Source: Roseimaritima ulvae
GTDB lineage: Bacteria; Planctomycetota; Planctomycetia; Pirellulales; Pirellulaceae
NCBI RefSeq assembly: GCF_008065135.1
Contig: NZ_CP042914.1
Span: forward strand, 6,863,404 to 6,927,403
Reading direction: 5' to 3'
DNA length: 64,000 bases
Position numbers and translations under genes: made by a program
The notes under the pieces: model-generated
What the model was told of the DNA's origin: nothing
Seen by the model: only the letters and a program-made list of their open reading frames with translations
Databases searched by the model: none
Shown: one piece after another, positions 52,381 to 61,383 of the stretch
Layout of the letters: every line of letters begins with the position of its first letter
How positions within the stretch are numbered: the first letter of the stretch is position 1

Positions 52381-53193
52381 TCAGAATTTTTTTGTGGTTT
52401 CGACGAGTAAAGCTCTACGGTTTGGAACCGCGCGATCGGCGCCATGTGGGTCCAAACTATCCCATTCTTCGCGATACAAACGCAATGATTTGTAGACTGG
52501 ACCCGGACGCACTCGTTGCTCTTGCTCAGCATGGTAAACAACCAGCAATTGCTCCATGGCTTGCTGCAATTTGTCGTCACTCAACTGCCTTTTGGACCAA
52601 CTGCCCAATACGTTTTCCGCTCGATACGGCTGATCAATGGGCTCAGAGAAATCGAACCAAACCTCAAGTTCAGGCACGGTCTCCGTGACGCCGTAAAGCC
52701 GGTAATGGGACACGGCCGGTCCCTGACGGGGCCGGCTATTTGCATACATGGTGTATGGCGAAAACGGCCACAGCTCCACATTAACCAACGCAGCAATGGC
52801 CGCAGCTGCTAGAAACCCTACGATGCTTGTACAGATCACAGCGCGTCGCAACCGCGAGATCTCCGACAGCGGCGACTCTTCGGGGGCAGGCCCAAACCGT
52901 TGTTCCCACCACCGCTGAAATCGCGGTTCTTGCACCAAGAATGTGATGCAAACACCACTCGCAAATAGCATCCCAATCCAGAACAGACTAGTCTTTGCGT
53001 AACTAACATACAGCTCCAAGGGTCGCGGAGGCTGTCTTGCGAAAAGTGCATTCAGAAACTCAAACGAGCTTTCCCCATGATAGGCAGCCGCAACCATCTC
53101 AGGTGCAACCTTGAATGCCAACACGGCATACAAAGCAACTGCCACGAGGAGGATGCTCATTAGGGCGAGAATTCGCATATTTGGCCTACTCAT
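52381..53193 (-). CDS. Membrane protein of unknown function, partner of HTTM protein
   Basis: A protein of about 270 residues, not recognised. Three hydrophobic helices are seen (about 7-27, 50-72 and 105-128). A soluble C-terminal part of about 140 residues follows, containing LWPFSPYTMYANSRP, VSHYRLYGVT and an arginine-rich end. The start is ATG at 53193, with ATG 53178 possible. HTTM genes in bacteria often neighbour such small membrane proteins; the WPF..YxMY motif at the membrane exit is the most useful handle. Confidence 0.55.
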   Translation of the reverse strand: MSRPNMRILALMSILLVAVALYAVLAFKVAPEMVAAAYHGESSFEFLNALFARQPPRPLELYVSYAKTSLFWIGMLFASGVCITFLVQEPRFQRWWEQRFGPAPEESPLSEISRLRRAVICTSIVGFLAAAAIAALVNVELWPFSPYTMYANSRPRQGPAVSHYRLYGVTETVPELEVWFDFSEPIDQPYRAENVLGSWSKRQLSDDKLQQAMEQLLVVYHAEQEQRVRPGPVYKSLRLYREEWDSLDPHGADRAVPNRRALLVETTKKF

Positions 53194-53257
53194 TACCAAC
53201 TTTGCCTCAAAACAACAGTCAAAATCCGAGCGGAACAAGGTTGCTTCAGAGGGGACA

Positions 53258-53283
53258 GTAGCCGAACCCCCGATCCGGGGTCA
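53258..53283. repeat. GTAG-headed palindrome, ACCCC/GGGGT stem
   Basis: GTAGCCGAACCCCCGATCCG then GGGTC. It lies in the 145-base gap between wecB-like and the membrane protein gene, the only such repeat inside the polysaccharide locus. Confidence 0.6.
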
Positions 53284-53338
53284 ATAACAACATGGGCGTC
53301 CTGCCTCACGAAGTTGACGAGGCGGCGTTTTCAAGTGT

Positions 53339-54460
53339 CTAGCCTCTTCTCCAGACCACACGGTTGATGTAACTCGTGTAGCTCATGATAATTCTGACGA
53401 CCTTTTCCGAGACGTTGGGCATGCTGTAGTCAGCGACGGGACGAAGCTTGCGTGGGTCACGGCGCGATTGCTTGGCCACAATGGACAGCGCTAGTTGGAT
53501 TTCATCCCAATCCATCCCCACCATCATCACCGACGCCTCTTCCATCGCTTCGGGACGCTCATGCGCTTCCCTTATGTTGAGTGCGGGAAAATTGAGAATC
53601 GAGGATTCTTCCGAGATCGTCCCACTGTCCGACAATGTCGCCCTGGCATGCATCTGCAGGTTCACATAGTCCGTCATCCCCATCGGCTTCTGTAGGCGAA
53701 TCAACGGATGCAGCTGCTGGTCCGACTGTTCGAAGCGTTTCCGGGTTCGCGGATGGGTTGAAACCACAACCGGCAACGAAAATTTGTTTGCCAACCCATT
53801 GAGAACCGCTACAAATTTCTCAAACTGTGTAACGGAATCCACGTTTTCTTCACGGTGTGCACTAACAACAAAGTACTCGCCATCGCTCAAGCCAAGATCG
53901 GACATGATCCGCGACGCCAAGATCTTTGAAGAATAGTGGCTGAGTACCTCGTTCATCGGACTGCCAGTCTTAATGACCCTGTCCGGAGGCAAGCCTTCGC
54001 GCAGTAGATACTCCCGAGAGATATCCGAATACGGCATGTTAATGTCGCTGATATGATCAACGATCTTTCTATTGATCTCCTCAGGTACTCGCTGATCGAA
54101 ACAGCGATTGCCCGCTTCCATATGAAACACAGGAATTTTTCGACGCTTCCCGGCCAGTGCCGACAAACAACTATTGGTGTCCCCTAATACCAGCATCGCC
54201 TGGGGGTTGAGTTCGGCGAATGCCTGATCGGCTTTGCTGATCACCTGGCCGATGGTCACCGCGGCATTGCTGCCCGCGGCGTCTAAGAACACATCTGGCG
54301 CTCGAATCCCGAGGTCTTCGAAGAATACCTCGTTGAGTTCATAGTCATAGTTCTGACCTGTGTGTATCAGCACATGATCAAACGCATCGTCCAGCGCGGC
54401 GATCACTCGTGAAAGCCGAATGATTTCAGGCCGCGTTCCGACGACCGTTGCAACTCTCAT
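53339..54460 (-). CDS. wecB: UDP-N-acetyl sugar 2-epimerase (FnlC/WecB family)
   Basis: A protein of 373 residues, nonhydrolysing 2-epimerase family. Motifs are VVGTRPEIIRLSRV at the N terminus, HTGQNYD, VLGDTNSCLSA, FHMEAGNRCFD and VVSAHREENVD; DSGTISEES in the C-terminal domain binds the nucleotide. Directly downstream of fnlA and fnlB-like genes, it is best read as FnlC/CapG, converting UDP-L-PneNAc to UDP-L-FucNAc, rather than making UDP-ManNAc. ATG at 54460 overlaps the upstream gene by 35 bases. A 2-epimerase role in another pathway cannot be excluded. Confidence 0.92.
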   Translation of the reverse strand: MRVATVVGTRPEIIRLSRVIAALDDAFDHVLIHTGQNYDYELNEVFFEDLGIRAPDVFLDAAGSNAAVTIGQVISKADQAFAELNPQAMLVLGDTNSCLSALAGKRRKIPVFHMEAGNRCFDQRVPEEINRKIVDHISDINMPYSDISREYLLREGLPPDRVIKTGSPMNEVLSHYSSKILASRIMSDLGLSDGEYFVVSAHREENVDSVTQFEKFVAVLNGLANKFSLPVVVSTHPRTRKRFEQSDQQLHPLIRLQKPMGMTDYVNLQMHARATLSDSGTISEESSILNFPALNIREAHERPEAMEEASVMMVGMDWDEIQLALSIVAKQSRRDPRKLRPVADYSMPNVSEKVVRIIMSYTSYINRVVWRRG

Positions 54461-55589
54461 CTGAACCCTCTGTTTCTCGGATGACTGCTTCAAAGTAGGT
54501 GTCGGGCTGACTGGGGTTGAACACTTCACTAGCCCAGAACAAGACGACCATTTCGCTATTGCCAATATTCTCGATCGAGTGGGTATAGCCCGGTGGAATG
54601 TCCACCACCCGCATCTCGTCACCGGACACCGCGTATTCAAGCACTTCGTCACTCAAGACGTGGCGAAACCGGATCATCGACTGACCACTCAACACCATGA
54701 ACTTTTCGGTTTTGGTGTGGTGATAGTGATTGCCGCGTGTAATTCCCGGTTTGGTTCGCGACACGAATACTTGCCCAAACGCCGGTGCCTTAATAAATTC
54801 CGCCAACACACCTCTTTGATCCTCCCGCTGCAGCAAGGGGTAGGCGTAATCAGTCTCGGGCAAGAAAGATAAATAAGTTGCATAGAGCTTGCGAGCCAAA
54901 GGCGTTTCAAGACTTGGCATCTGCAACGTGTCTCGACTGCTGCGAAACTGCTCCAGCATGTCGGCCAATTCGCCCAGCTTGATCTGCTCGACGGGATCCA
55001 CCGTTGCCTGCCGAAAGCCAGCCAACGGATGTTCCAACTGGTCAATAAAGGCATCCACCACATCGTCGATATAAACCAACGACAAGGTTCGCTCTGGCAC
55101 GGTCACGTGAATCGGCAGATCACGCGTCAAGTTATGGCAAAAGGTCGCAATCGCTGAGTTGTAGTTTGCTCGCGACCATTTCCCGAACACGTTCGGCAAC
55201 CGAAAAATCACCACCCCCGTATCCGTTCCATCGGCTGTCGCCCGCAAAACCTCCTCGGCAGCTCGTTTACTTGCGCCGTACGGATTGTCAAGCTCGGCCT
55301 GAATGGATGAGGCGAAGAGTAGCTGCCTTGGGCGAGGATATTTTACTAACAAGTCACACAAGACTTCGGTAAAGCCTACGTTGCCACTGACAAACTGATC
55401 GTCCGAAGGCGGACGATTGATTCCCGCCAAATGAATCACCACATTAGCCTGCTGCACCGCTTGGTCCAATTGCTCAGCCGTAGTCTTGCGATGACACTCT
55501 AGCACCCGAACGCCTTCACGATGGCCGAGGGCATGGACCAGATTGCGGCCAATAAATCCTTCGGCGCCGGTGACAAGCACTGTATTCAT
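54426..55589 (-). CDS. fnlB: FnlB/CapF-type SDR reductase with C-terminal cupin
   Basis: A protein of 387 residues. The N-terminal extended SDR domain has VLVTGAEGFIGRN at 4-16, the NRPP loop and YGASKRAAEE (Tyr-x-x-x-Lys) near 122. The C-terminal cupin, from about residue 265, has GNHYHHTKTEKFMVLSG with metal-binding His residues. This two-domain layout is specific to CapF/WbjC/FnlB, which reduces the 4-keto intermediate to UDP-L-PneNAc. ATG at 55589 was chosen. It is 21 bases after fnlA and overlaps wecB. Confidence 0.93.
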   Translation of the reverse strand: MNTVLVTGAEGFIGRNLVHALGHREGVRVLECHRKTTAEQLDQAVQQANVVIHLAGINRPPSDDQFVSGNVGFTEVLCDLLVKYPRPRQLLFASSIQAELDNPYGASKRAAEEVLRATADGTDTGVVIFRLPNVFGKWSRANYNSAIATFCHNLTRDLPIHVTVPERTLSLVYIDDVVDAFIDQLEHPLAGFRQATVDPVEQIKLGELADMLEQFRSSRDTLQMPSLETPLARKLYATYLSFLPETDYAYPLLQREDQRGVLAEFIKAPAFGQVFVSRTKPGITRGNHYHHTKTEKFMVLSGQSMIRFRHVLSDEVLEYAVSGDEMRVVDIPPGYTHSIENIGNSEMVVLFWASEVFNPSQPDTYFEAVIRETEGSDESCNGRRNAA

Positions 55590-55610
55590 AACGAACTTCC
55601 TTGCAGGCAA

Positions 55611-56645
55611 TTAGGCAGCGACACGAACCGGCTCGACCGTGCCCAGCGCTTCCTGGACACACTCCAACTGCAACAACAACTTGACCATTCCGGGCACGTC
55701 CAACAATTCGACGTTGTGAGAGTTGTAGTCGGCGGCCTGCGAAACCTCTTGCTGTCCTTCGGTAAAGAAGGATGCATAATTCAAACCGCGGTTGTCGGCG
55801 GGAATACAAAGGTAATCCCCCAGGTCCGAAGCACAGGAAAACTCCTCGCGAGTCAACAAAGTCTCGTACAGCTTCTCGCCGTGACGCGTTCCAATGGTTC
55901 GGATCTCGTTGGTGGCACGAAAAATCTGCTTCAATGCCGTAGCCAACGTTTCGATCGTGGCCGAGGGAGCTTTTTGCACGAAGATATCACCGGCTTTGCC
56001 GTGCTCAAACGCATACAACACCAAGTCCACCGCGTCGTCAATCGACATCATGAACCGGGTCATGTTGGGATCGGTGACCGTTAGAGGCTTGTTCTCTTTG
56101 ATTTGATTGATGAACAGCGGAATCACCGATCCGCGGGAAGCCATCACGTTTCCGTAACGCGTGCCACACATGATCGTACCACTTGCTTCCGCCACACGAG
56201 CCTTGGCAACCATCAATTTTTCCATCATCGCTTTGGACACGCCCATGGCATTGATGGGATAGACAGCTTTATCCGTCGACAGCGTGATCATTCGCTGCAC
56301 CCCAGCCTGGCGGGCGGCGTTCATCACATTTTCGGTTCCCAAAGCGTTGGTTTGTAACGCTTCCACCGGATAGAACTCACAGGACGGCACCTGCTTCAAA
56401 GCCGCCGCATGGAAAATAAAATCCACCCCCTGGACCGCATCGGCGATCGAATTCGGATTCCGAACGTCACCAATGTAGAATTTGAGCTTGGGATGGTTGT
56501 AGTGGATCCGCATGTCCTCCTGCTTCTTTTCATCGCGTGAGAAAATGCGAATTTCACCGATATCGGTCTGCAGGAATCGATCCAGCACGGCATTCCCGAA
56601 GGTACCCGTACCACCGGTGATCAGGAGAGTTTTGTCTTTGAACAT
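55611..56645 (-). CDS. fnlA: UDP-GlcNAc 4,6-dehydratase/epimerase, FnlA/CapE/WbjB family
   Basis: A protein of 344 residues. The Rossmann motif is LLITGGTGTFGNAVLD near 6-21. The active-site segment is STDKAVYPINAMGVSK, where Met takes the place of the usual SDR Tyr in Y-x-x-x-K, as described for CapE-type enzymes. RYGNVMASRGSVIPLF is a family stretch. It opens the UDP-L-FucNAc pathway by dehydrating and epimerising UDP-GlcNAc. ATG at 56645 or 56648 follows AAGGA. The C terminus is PVRVAA. Confidence 0.93.
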   Translation of the reverse strand: MFKDKTLLITGGTGTFGNAVLDRFLQTDIGEIRIFSRDEKKQEDMRIHYNHPKLKFYIGDVRNPNSIADAVQGVDFIFHAAALKQVPSCEFYPVEALQTNALGTENVMNAARQAGVQRMITLSTDKAVYPINAMGVSKAMMEKLMVAKARVAEASGTIMCGTRYGNVMASRGSVIPLFINQIKENKPLTVTDPNMTRFMMSIDDAVDLVLYAFEHGKAGDIFVQKAPSATIETLATALKQIFRATNEIRTIGTRHGEKLYETLLTREEFSCASDLGDYLCIPADNRGLNYASFFTEGQQEVSQAADYNSHNVELLDVPGMVKLLLQLECVQEALGTVEPVRVAA

Positions 56646-56673
56646 CATGCATCCTTGCTTTTGAAAACGCTTC

Positions 56674-57267
56674 TCACGCTGCGTGGCGGTTCGGCGACGA
56701 AGTCGAGGGAGGCTGCGACGCATCCGGCGGCAACAGCTGGCCCAACTTTAACAGATTCGCTTCGTGAACGTCGATCTCAGTTTCGGTAAATCGCATCCGC
56801 AGCACTTTGGCGGGCACGCCCCCCACGATAGCATAGGCGGGCACGTCTCGGGTGACCACGCTGCCCGCCGCCACGACAGCCCCGCGGCCAATGCTAGCAG
56901 GAGCCAAGATGGTCACTCCATGACCGATCCAGACATCATCCTGGACGACAATTCTTGCATCAGGGCCGCGACCGGCGTCCCAGATTCGTTGCCCCACCTG
57001 GTCAAAGCGATGCTCTTGAGCATTCAAAAACGCGACCTGGCTAGCGATTAACACCCCGCTGCCAATTTCAGTATCGCACTGAAATAGACACCGCAGACCG
57101 ATGCCCACGTCGTTACCAATTGAAATCTGCCGATTCGGCGACCAAAACGTCGTGCTGAGTGTGCAACGGACATTCCTCCCAATTTGTACCCAGCGGTACC
57201 GGAACCCAAAAACATAGCAGGATCGCAACCAACTAAGCCGCTTTCGTAGATACGAGATCACCGTCAT
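56674..57267 (-). CDS. Left-handed beta-helix acyltransferase
   Basis: A protein of 197 residues. The centre shows the hexapeptide repeats of LbH acetyltransferases (ISIGNDVGIGLRCLFQ, IVVQDDVWIGHGVTILAPAS, IGRGAVVAAGSVVTRDVP), ending with AIVGGVPAKVLRMRF. ATG at 57267 has GGAGGGG just upstream; the overlap with the preceding glycosyltransferase is 35 bases. It would O- or N-acetylate a sugar of the repeat unit. It ends NRHAA. Confidence 0.9.
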   Translation of the reverse strand: MTVISYLRKRLSWLRSCYVFGFRYRWVQIGRNVRCTLSTTFWSPNRQISIGNDVGIGLRCLFQCDTEIGSGVLIASQVAFLNAQEHRFDQVGQRIWDAGRGPDARIVVQDDVWIGHGVTILAPASIGRGAVVAAGSVVTRDVPAYAIVGGVPAKVLRMRFTETEIDVHEANLLKLGQLLPPDASQPPSTSSPNRHAA

Positions 57268-58462
57268 GGCCCCCCTCCTTTGGTGCATACCATCGTCGAA
57301 TCTGCTTAAGCAGCGGCTGAACTTCAACCGACCAGTTGTAGTGCTGAACAAAAGCCTGACGCCCACGGTCGGCCATCTGAAGACGCTTCTGCTTGTCCTC
57401 GTACAAATCCAGAATCGCCTTGGCGATGTCGACGGGATCTTCAAAATCGACACACAAGCCGCAATCACACTGCGCGACGACCGGAGCAATACCATCGTCG
57501 TAGATTGGCACCAACATCGGCAAGCTGCAGGCCATATATTCGTAGGCTCGATTGGGCTGAGTACCAGCGGCTAGCGACCGCCCGTGAGCAATCATGCCAA
57601 CATCGCATTTTTTTAGAATCGCCTCCATTTGCTCGAACGGAACCGGTTTCCGCAAATCGACGCAACGTTCAAGCGACAAACTTTGGATTTTTTGCAGTAG
57701 TTGATCCCGGCCCTTGCAGTCTGCTTCACCCCACCAGTCAAACATAATCACCGATAGTTCGGGGATCCGATCCGCGACGAGCGCCAGGGCTTCCAGCACA
57801 GTCGAAGTACCATTGTATTCGGTTGACTTTCCATGCATCAGCGTAAACCGATTGTTACGCGGTGGCTGCGTTACAACCGTGCTCCCAAACGACTGACCAG
57901 CGCAATTCCGAACAAGAAAGTGCTTGGACGCATGCCGCCAATACGGTTCGAGGACACCATCACTAACCCCTACGATCGCATCGCATTTGGAACATAGCCT
58001 TTTCATATATCCAATCAATGCCCGTCTAGCCATAGGCAGCAATGGGCGGGGAACCCAAGCCGTGATATGCGATTGGTGATAGAGTTCGTGAATGTCGAAG
58101 ATCACGGCGCCGCCGAAGCGATTCCGATGTTCACAAGCGGCCTTAGCAGAATCCGGCTCCGCTGCCAAATAAACATCAGCATGCCCGACAGCTTCCAACG
58201 CCTGAGACATACCAGAGGAAGTCAGCCTGTGGAGACGTGACTTCGGCCGCGGAAAGAGAAATGGCTGGATATCGCGCAGCGTGTCGCCGTTTGCCGTTCC
58301 ACAATAGTGATAATCAGGCCCTACCCAACTAACACGCATACCGTCTTCGAGAAACGAAGATGCAAGTTTCGCGTACAGACGCACGTCATCGACTGGATGG
58401 GCACTCGTAACAATGCAGACGTGGGGACGGTCATCACCTTGCTGGTTCTTCCTACAATTCAT
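57233..58462 (-). CDS. Glycosyltransferase, family 4-like
   Basis: A protein of 409 residues with GT-B features: VCIVTSAHPVDDVRLYAKLA at the N terminus, VIFDIHELYHQ, CDAIVGVSDG and the donor-domain region QPNRAYEYMACSLPMLVP. The C-terminal helix LDLYEDKQKRLQMADRGRQAF is usual for GT4. ATG at 58462 is preferred over the TTG nine bases upstream. It overlaps the Wzy-like gene end by 11 bases. The donor sugar is unknown. Confidence 0.85.
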   Translation of the reverse strand: MNCRKNQQGDDRPHVCIVTSAHPVDDVRLYAKLASSFLEDGMRVSWVGPDYHYCGTANGDTLRDIQPFLFPRPKSRLHRLTSSGMSQALEAVGHADVYLAAEPDSAKAACEHRNRFGGAVIFDIHELYHQSHITAWVPRPLLPMARRALIGYMKRLCSKCDAIVGVSDGVLEPYWRHASKHFLVRNCAGQSFGSTVVTQPPRNNRFTLMHGKSTEYNGTSTVLEALALVADRIPELSVIMFDWWGEADCKGRDQLLQKIQSLSLERCVDLRKPVPFEQMEAILKKCDVGMIAHGRSLAAGTQPNRAYEYMACSLPMLVPIYDDGIAPVVAQCDCGLCVDFEDPVDIAKAILDLYEDKQKRLQMADRGRQAFVQHYNWSVEVQPLLKQIRRWYAPKEGGHDGDLVSTKAA

Positions 58463-59768
58463 TTTTTTCAATCCGGTGCGACCTTACGTGCGAATCATAC
58501 ACAAAAACATAAACCATCAATGTCAGTAAAACAGCTGTTAACGCTGATACTAAAAATGCCGAAATACCGCAAACCAGACCCGCTGAGACTTTGTATGCAA
58601 CCCAACCGTAAAGGCAGCACGTGATATGATTCTTGGGTAACATATCAAACGCAAACGAAAATCCCCACAACACAAACGAAACGTATACCACCGATATCCC
58701 AACCGCCAACCAGCCTCCTACTGCGTAAGCCTCACCAATGAAAAATGTAGGAATCGTTCCTGCCGTTCCGTTCTGTGCGGAGGCGGGATTGTAATACTCC
58801 ATCAACTCGCGACCGGGCGTAGGAGGCACTTCCATCGCTAAAACGCTCCGAATTTTCGGATGCACAAACGTCTTGGGAGTAATTTTGTAGTCTTCGAAAT
58901 AGTACAGGTACATGGGCATCCCTAACCACTGCCCATGCACTAAACGGTCGCTCATCTTTTGCCCTGCAATGGTCAGCGAGGACTTGGTTGAATACACAAC
59001 CAGCGCTAGCGAGACGACGCCTAAGACGACGATCCCCATTGCCATTTTCGAAAGATTCCGTATTGGCAGTTCTCGACAGGCAACGAAACTAAAAAACGAA
59101 ATCATGATCGATACGGGAAGAAAACTGCGGTTCAACGCAAAACACGCTGCGAGTAATAACAGTAAAACAGATCCCAACCTGAACCGAATGGCATTTCGGC
59201 GGATACAAAAGAAGGACAAAAACACCAGCATTGGCACCAACAGGTGAGCATTAAAGTTGGCAATGCTGGGGTTCATACCTTCGCTTAAACCGTTCCGATA
59301 CAACAGGTACTGAGTCGCATCTAACGACATCCCAGATAGCAACGGCAACCGGTAACCCGCCTGCTTGAACAGTATACTGCAATTCAATACAACGATCGCC
59401 GCAGTCACAAACCAGGCCTTGACGTAAGTCGCATGCGAGGCAAGCACAAATGTCCTGTATTGGAAATTTTCGACCCGTCTTTTGGTGGATAACACACGGT
59501 ACAGGACGACGAGTGTTGCAAATGCGATGAACGTCAATACATAAGCCCGCCACATGTACTGCGGACCACCTGATGCGTCTTCAATAGCGATACAAAATTC
59601 GCTGCCGATGCAAAGATAGAGCGGATAGCTTAGCAGAGACTGAAAGAAAACTAAGCAAAAGCAGAGACTAAAAACCGTTACCGTTCTAGTCTTCGCATTC
59701 GCCCTGGCGCCAGCTACGCTATCACTGGGCTGAGCGTATTTTGATCCAGGTATACTGATCGTTGACAT
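58452..59768 (-). CDS. Wzy-like polysaccharide polymerase
   Basis: A protein of about 438 residues with 11 or so membrane helices, Phe/Leu/Val rich, and a large loop near residues 265-350 containing MYLYYFEDYKITPK and PPTPGRELMEYYNPASAQNG. Topology, size and position suit a Wzy-type polymerase that joins lipid-linked repeat units at the outer face of the inner membrane. Sequence conservation in this family is low, so the call rests on topology and context. Confidence 0.7.
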   Translation of the reverse strand: MSTISIPGSKYAQPSDSVAGARANAKTRTVTVFSLCFCLVFFQSLLSYPLYLCIGSEFCIAIEDASGGPQYMWRAYVLTFIAFATLVVLYRVLSTKRRVENFQYRTFVLASHATYVKAWFVTAAIVVLNCSILFKQAGYRLPLLSGMSLDATQYLLYRNGLSEGMNPSIANFNAHLLVPMLVFLSFFCIRRNAIRFRLGSVLLLLLAACFALNRSFLPVSIMISFFSFVACRELPIRNLSKMAMGIVVLGVVSLALVVYSTKSSLTIAGQKMSDRLVHGQWLGMPMYLYYFEDYKITPKTFVHPKIRSVLAMEVPPTPGRELMEYYNPASAQNGTAGTIPTFFIGEAYAVGGWLAVGISVVYVSFVLWGFSFAFDMLPKNHITCCLYGWVAYKVSAGLVCGISAFLVSALTAVLLTLMVYVFVYDSHVRSHRIEKNEL

Positions 59769-59792
59769 CAATTCTTAACCTTGGCTGGCCAC

Positions 59793-61154
59793 TTAAGCGG
59801 CAACAGGTGTGCGGTGTGCGTGTTCAAACAGCATTTTGAGGATTGCACTATCATTAAAACAATTGTGCACTAACAAAACCGCTTCACCGCCGACGGTGTG
59901 AGCCCGCTGCATAATGGAGTCGACAAGCGCAGACACGTCTTGGCCCTGTTGACGCAAAGCTGTCAACGCCACATCCATGATCAGCAACGGTCGCTCAATG
60001 AGATCCAGGGCTCGGTTCTGCTTGAGCGAATAGACAGGATAGGGATGACAGGTCCCTGCTCTAAAACCTGCGGTCCTTGCAAATCCCACGCTGCTGTCAT
60101 ACAGCAGGCCTGCGGCCGCCCATTGGTCCCAGGCGGCGGGGGTCCAACGAAGATAGTGATGGCGGCCACCATACCGGCTCCCAAAACCAAGTTGATCCAT
60201 CCGCTGTTTTTCTGTTTGATAGCGGTCAGCATCGGTCGCGGCGTCGTATCCGGGATGCCACCCGATCTCGTGCCCTCGGCGGGAGAGATCTTGAAGAATC
60301 TCGTAGTATCTTCCTTGGTTTGGCGGGTAACCTTCGTCGTATCGCCTTGCATCCGCGGTCATTACATAGAATCTTCCGCGAGTACCGATCGCTTCGCTAA
60401 CGGACGCCAGATCGACAATAGACGATAAATAGGGATCGTGACGCACCCCGCTGAAACACTGAACCCCTTGCCTAAATTCCCGTCCGGCGGCAAACAGATT
60501 CGCTTTCCGCCGTTGCAGAAACTCCCCCGCAGCACCGCGAAAAATTCGATAAAGCGAAGGATACCGGACGGGTCGGTCAAGATCGTGGGTAAGCACGACA
60601 TTCGATTGCCGAGGTGCGGGCCTGATGCCAAAAAGCCGCAGCCAACTGCGTAATACGACGCACCACTGATCGACAATGGGGCGATCATGAAAACCGGCAC
60701 GACATGCCAACATCTCGCTGTCCTTCGTTCGGCCATGCTCATCAAGACGCAGCTGCAGATTTACTTCTTCCCATCTCGAGAGCATCAGGAACGTCATGCT
60801 GACGAGATCAAATGGAAACTCACCATTAGGCAGGCGATTCTCTCTTCGCATTTCCCGTATGGGAAACACGGGAAGCTGGGCGGAATCAAATGGATTGGCA
60901 GTTCCAGTGGGCAGCACAGAATCCACAGAGACCCAGTCCACGATCGGTTCCACGGCCCGAAAAAGGCTACCGACTTCTGCCTTGGATGCCGATTCAATGT
61001 GAATCAACGGCGTGGCACAGCGGACGGTATTGCCAACAGCGATTCGCCACAATTGACGAAGCGCGTAAACCGCTTGCTGTTCGTTCAGAAAACTCTCTGG
61101 ACGTAGCCGGTAACGCAGGCCTTCAACGGCAATTTCGCGACAGTCAGCGTTCAT
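59793..61154 (-). CDS. Polysaccharide deacetylase-like protein
   Basis: A protein of 453 residues. A 190-residue N-terminal part of unknown fold precedes a NodB-like region: VVLTHDLDRPVRYPS with a catalytic-type HDLD near 205, RGRFYVMTA, RRGHEIGWHPGYD near 310 with the HExxxHxxxD-like metal site, and late LLVHNCFND. It probably removes acetyl groups from the polysaccharide or is a degenerate relative. ATG at 61154 was chosen over 61199. It is followed by the Wzy-like gene after 24 bases, and preceded by a 229-base gap (61155-61383) with no gene. Confidence 0.78.
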   Translation of the reverse strand: MNADCREIAVEGLRYRLRPESFLNEQQAVYALRQLWRIAVGNTVRCATPLIHIESASKAEVGSLFRAVEPIVDWVSVDSVLPTGTANPFDSAQLPVFPIREMRRENRLPNGEFPFDLVSMTFLMLSRWEEVNLQLRLDEHGRTKDSEMLACRAGFHDRPIVDQWCVVLRSWLRLFGIRPAPRQSNVVLTHDLDRPVRYPSLYRIFRGAAGEFLQRRKANLFAAGREFRQGVQCFSGVRHDPYLSSIVDLASVSEAIGTRGRFYVMTADARRYDEGYPPNQGRYYEILQDLSRRGHEIGWHPGYDAATDADRYQTEKQRMDQLGFGSRYGGRHHYLRWTPAAWDQWAAAGLLYDSSVGFARTAGFRAGTCHPYPVYSLKQNRALDLIERPLLIMDVALTALRQQGQDVSALVDSIMQRAHTVGGEAVLLVHNCFNDSAILKMLFEHAHRTPVAA

Positions 61155-61383
61155 CGTGAAGGAACCCCAGTGACATAGCGACACATTGCACAACTTCACC
61201 CAAACGACTGTCAGAAAGGATCCGGCACATGGGACACAAAAACTTCGGATACGGAAACGCGGTCAACACGGGTGTCGAGAGGTTACCAAAATCGCAAAGG
61301 GCACTCCACATCAATCCCGGCATGACGCTATGGGTGGTGTCCGTGCCCGCTTTCGTGTTCAGCTTGGTCGGGACCCGCTGCGA

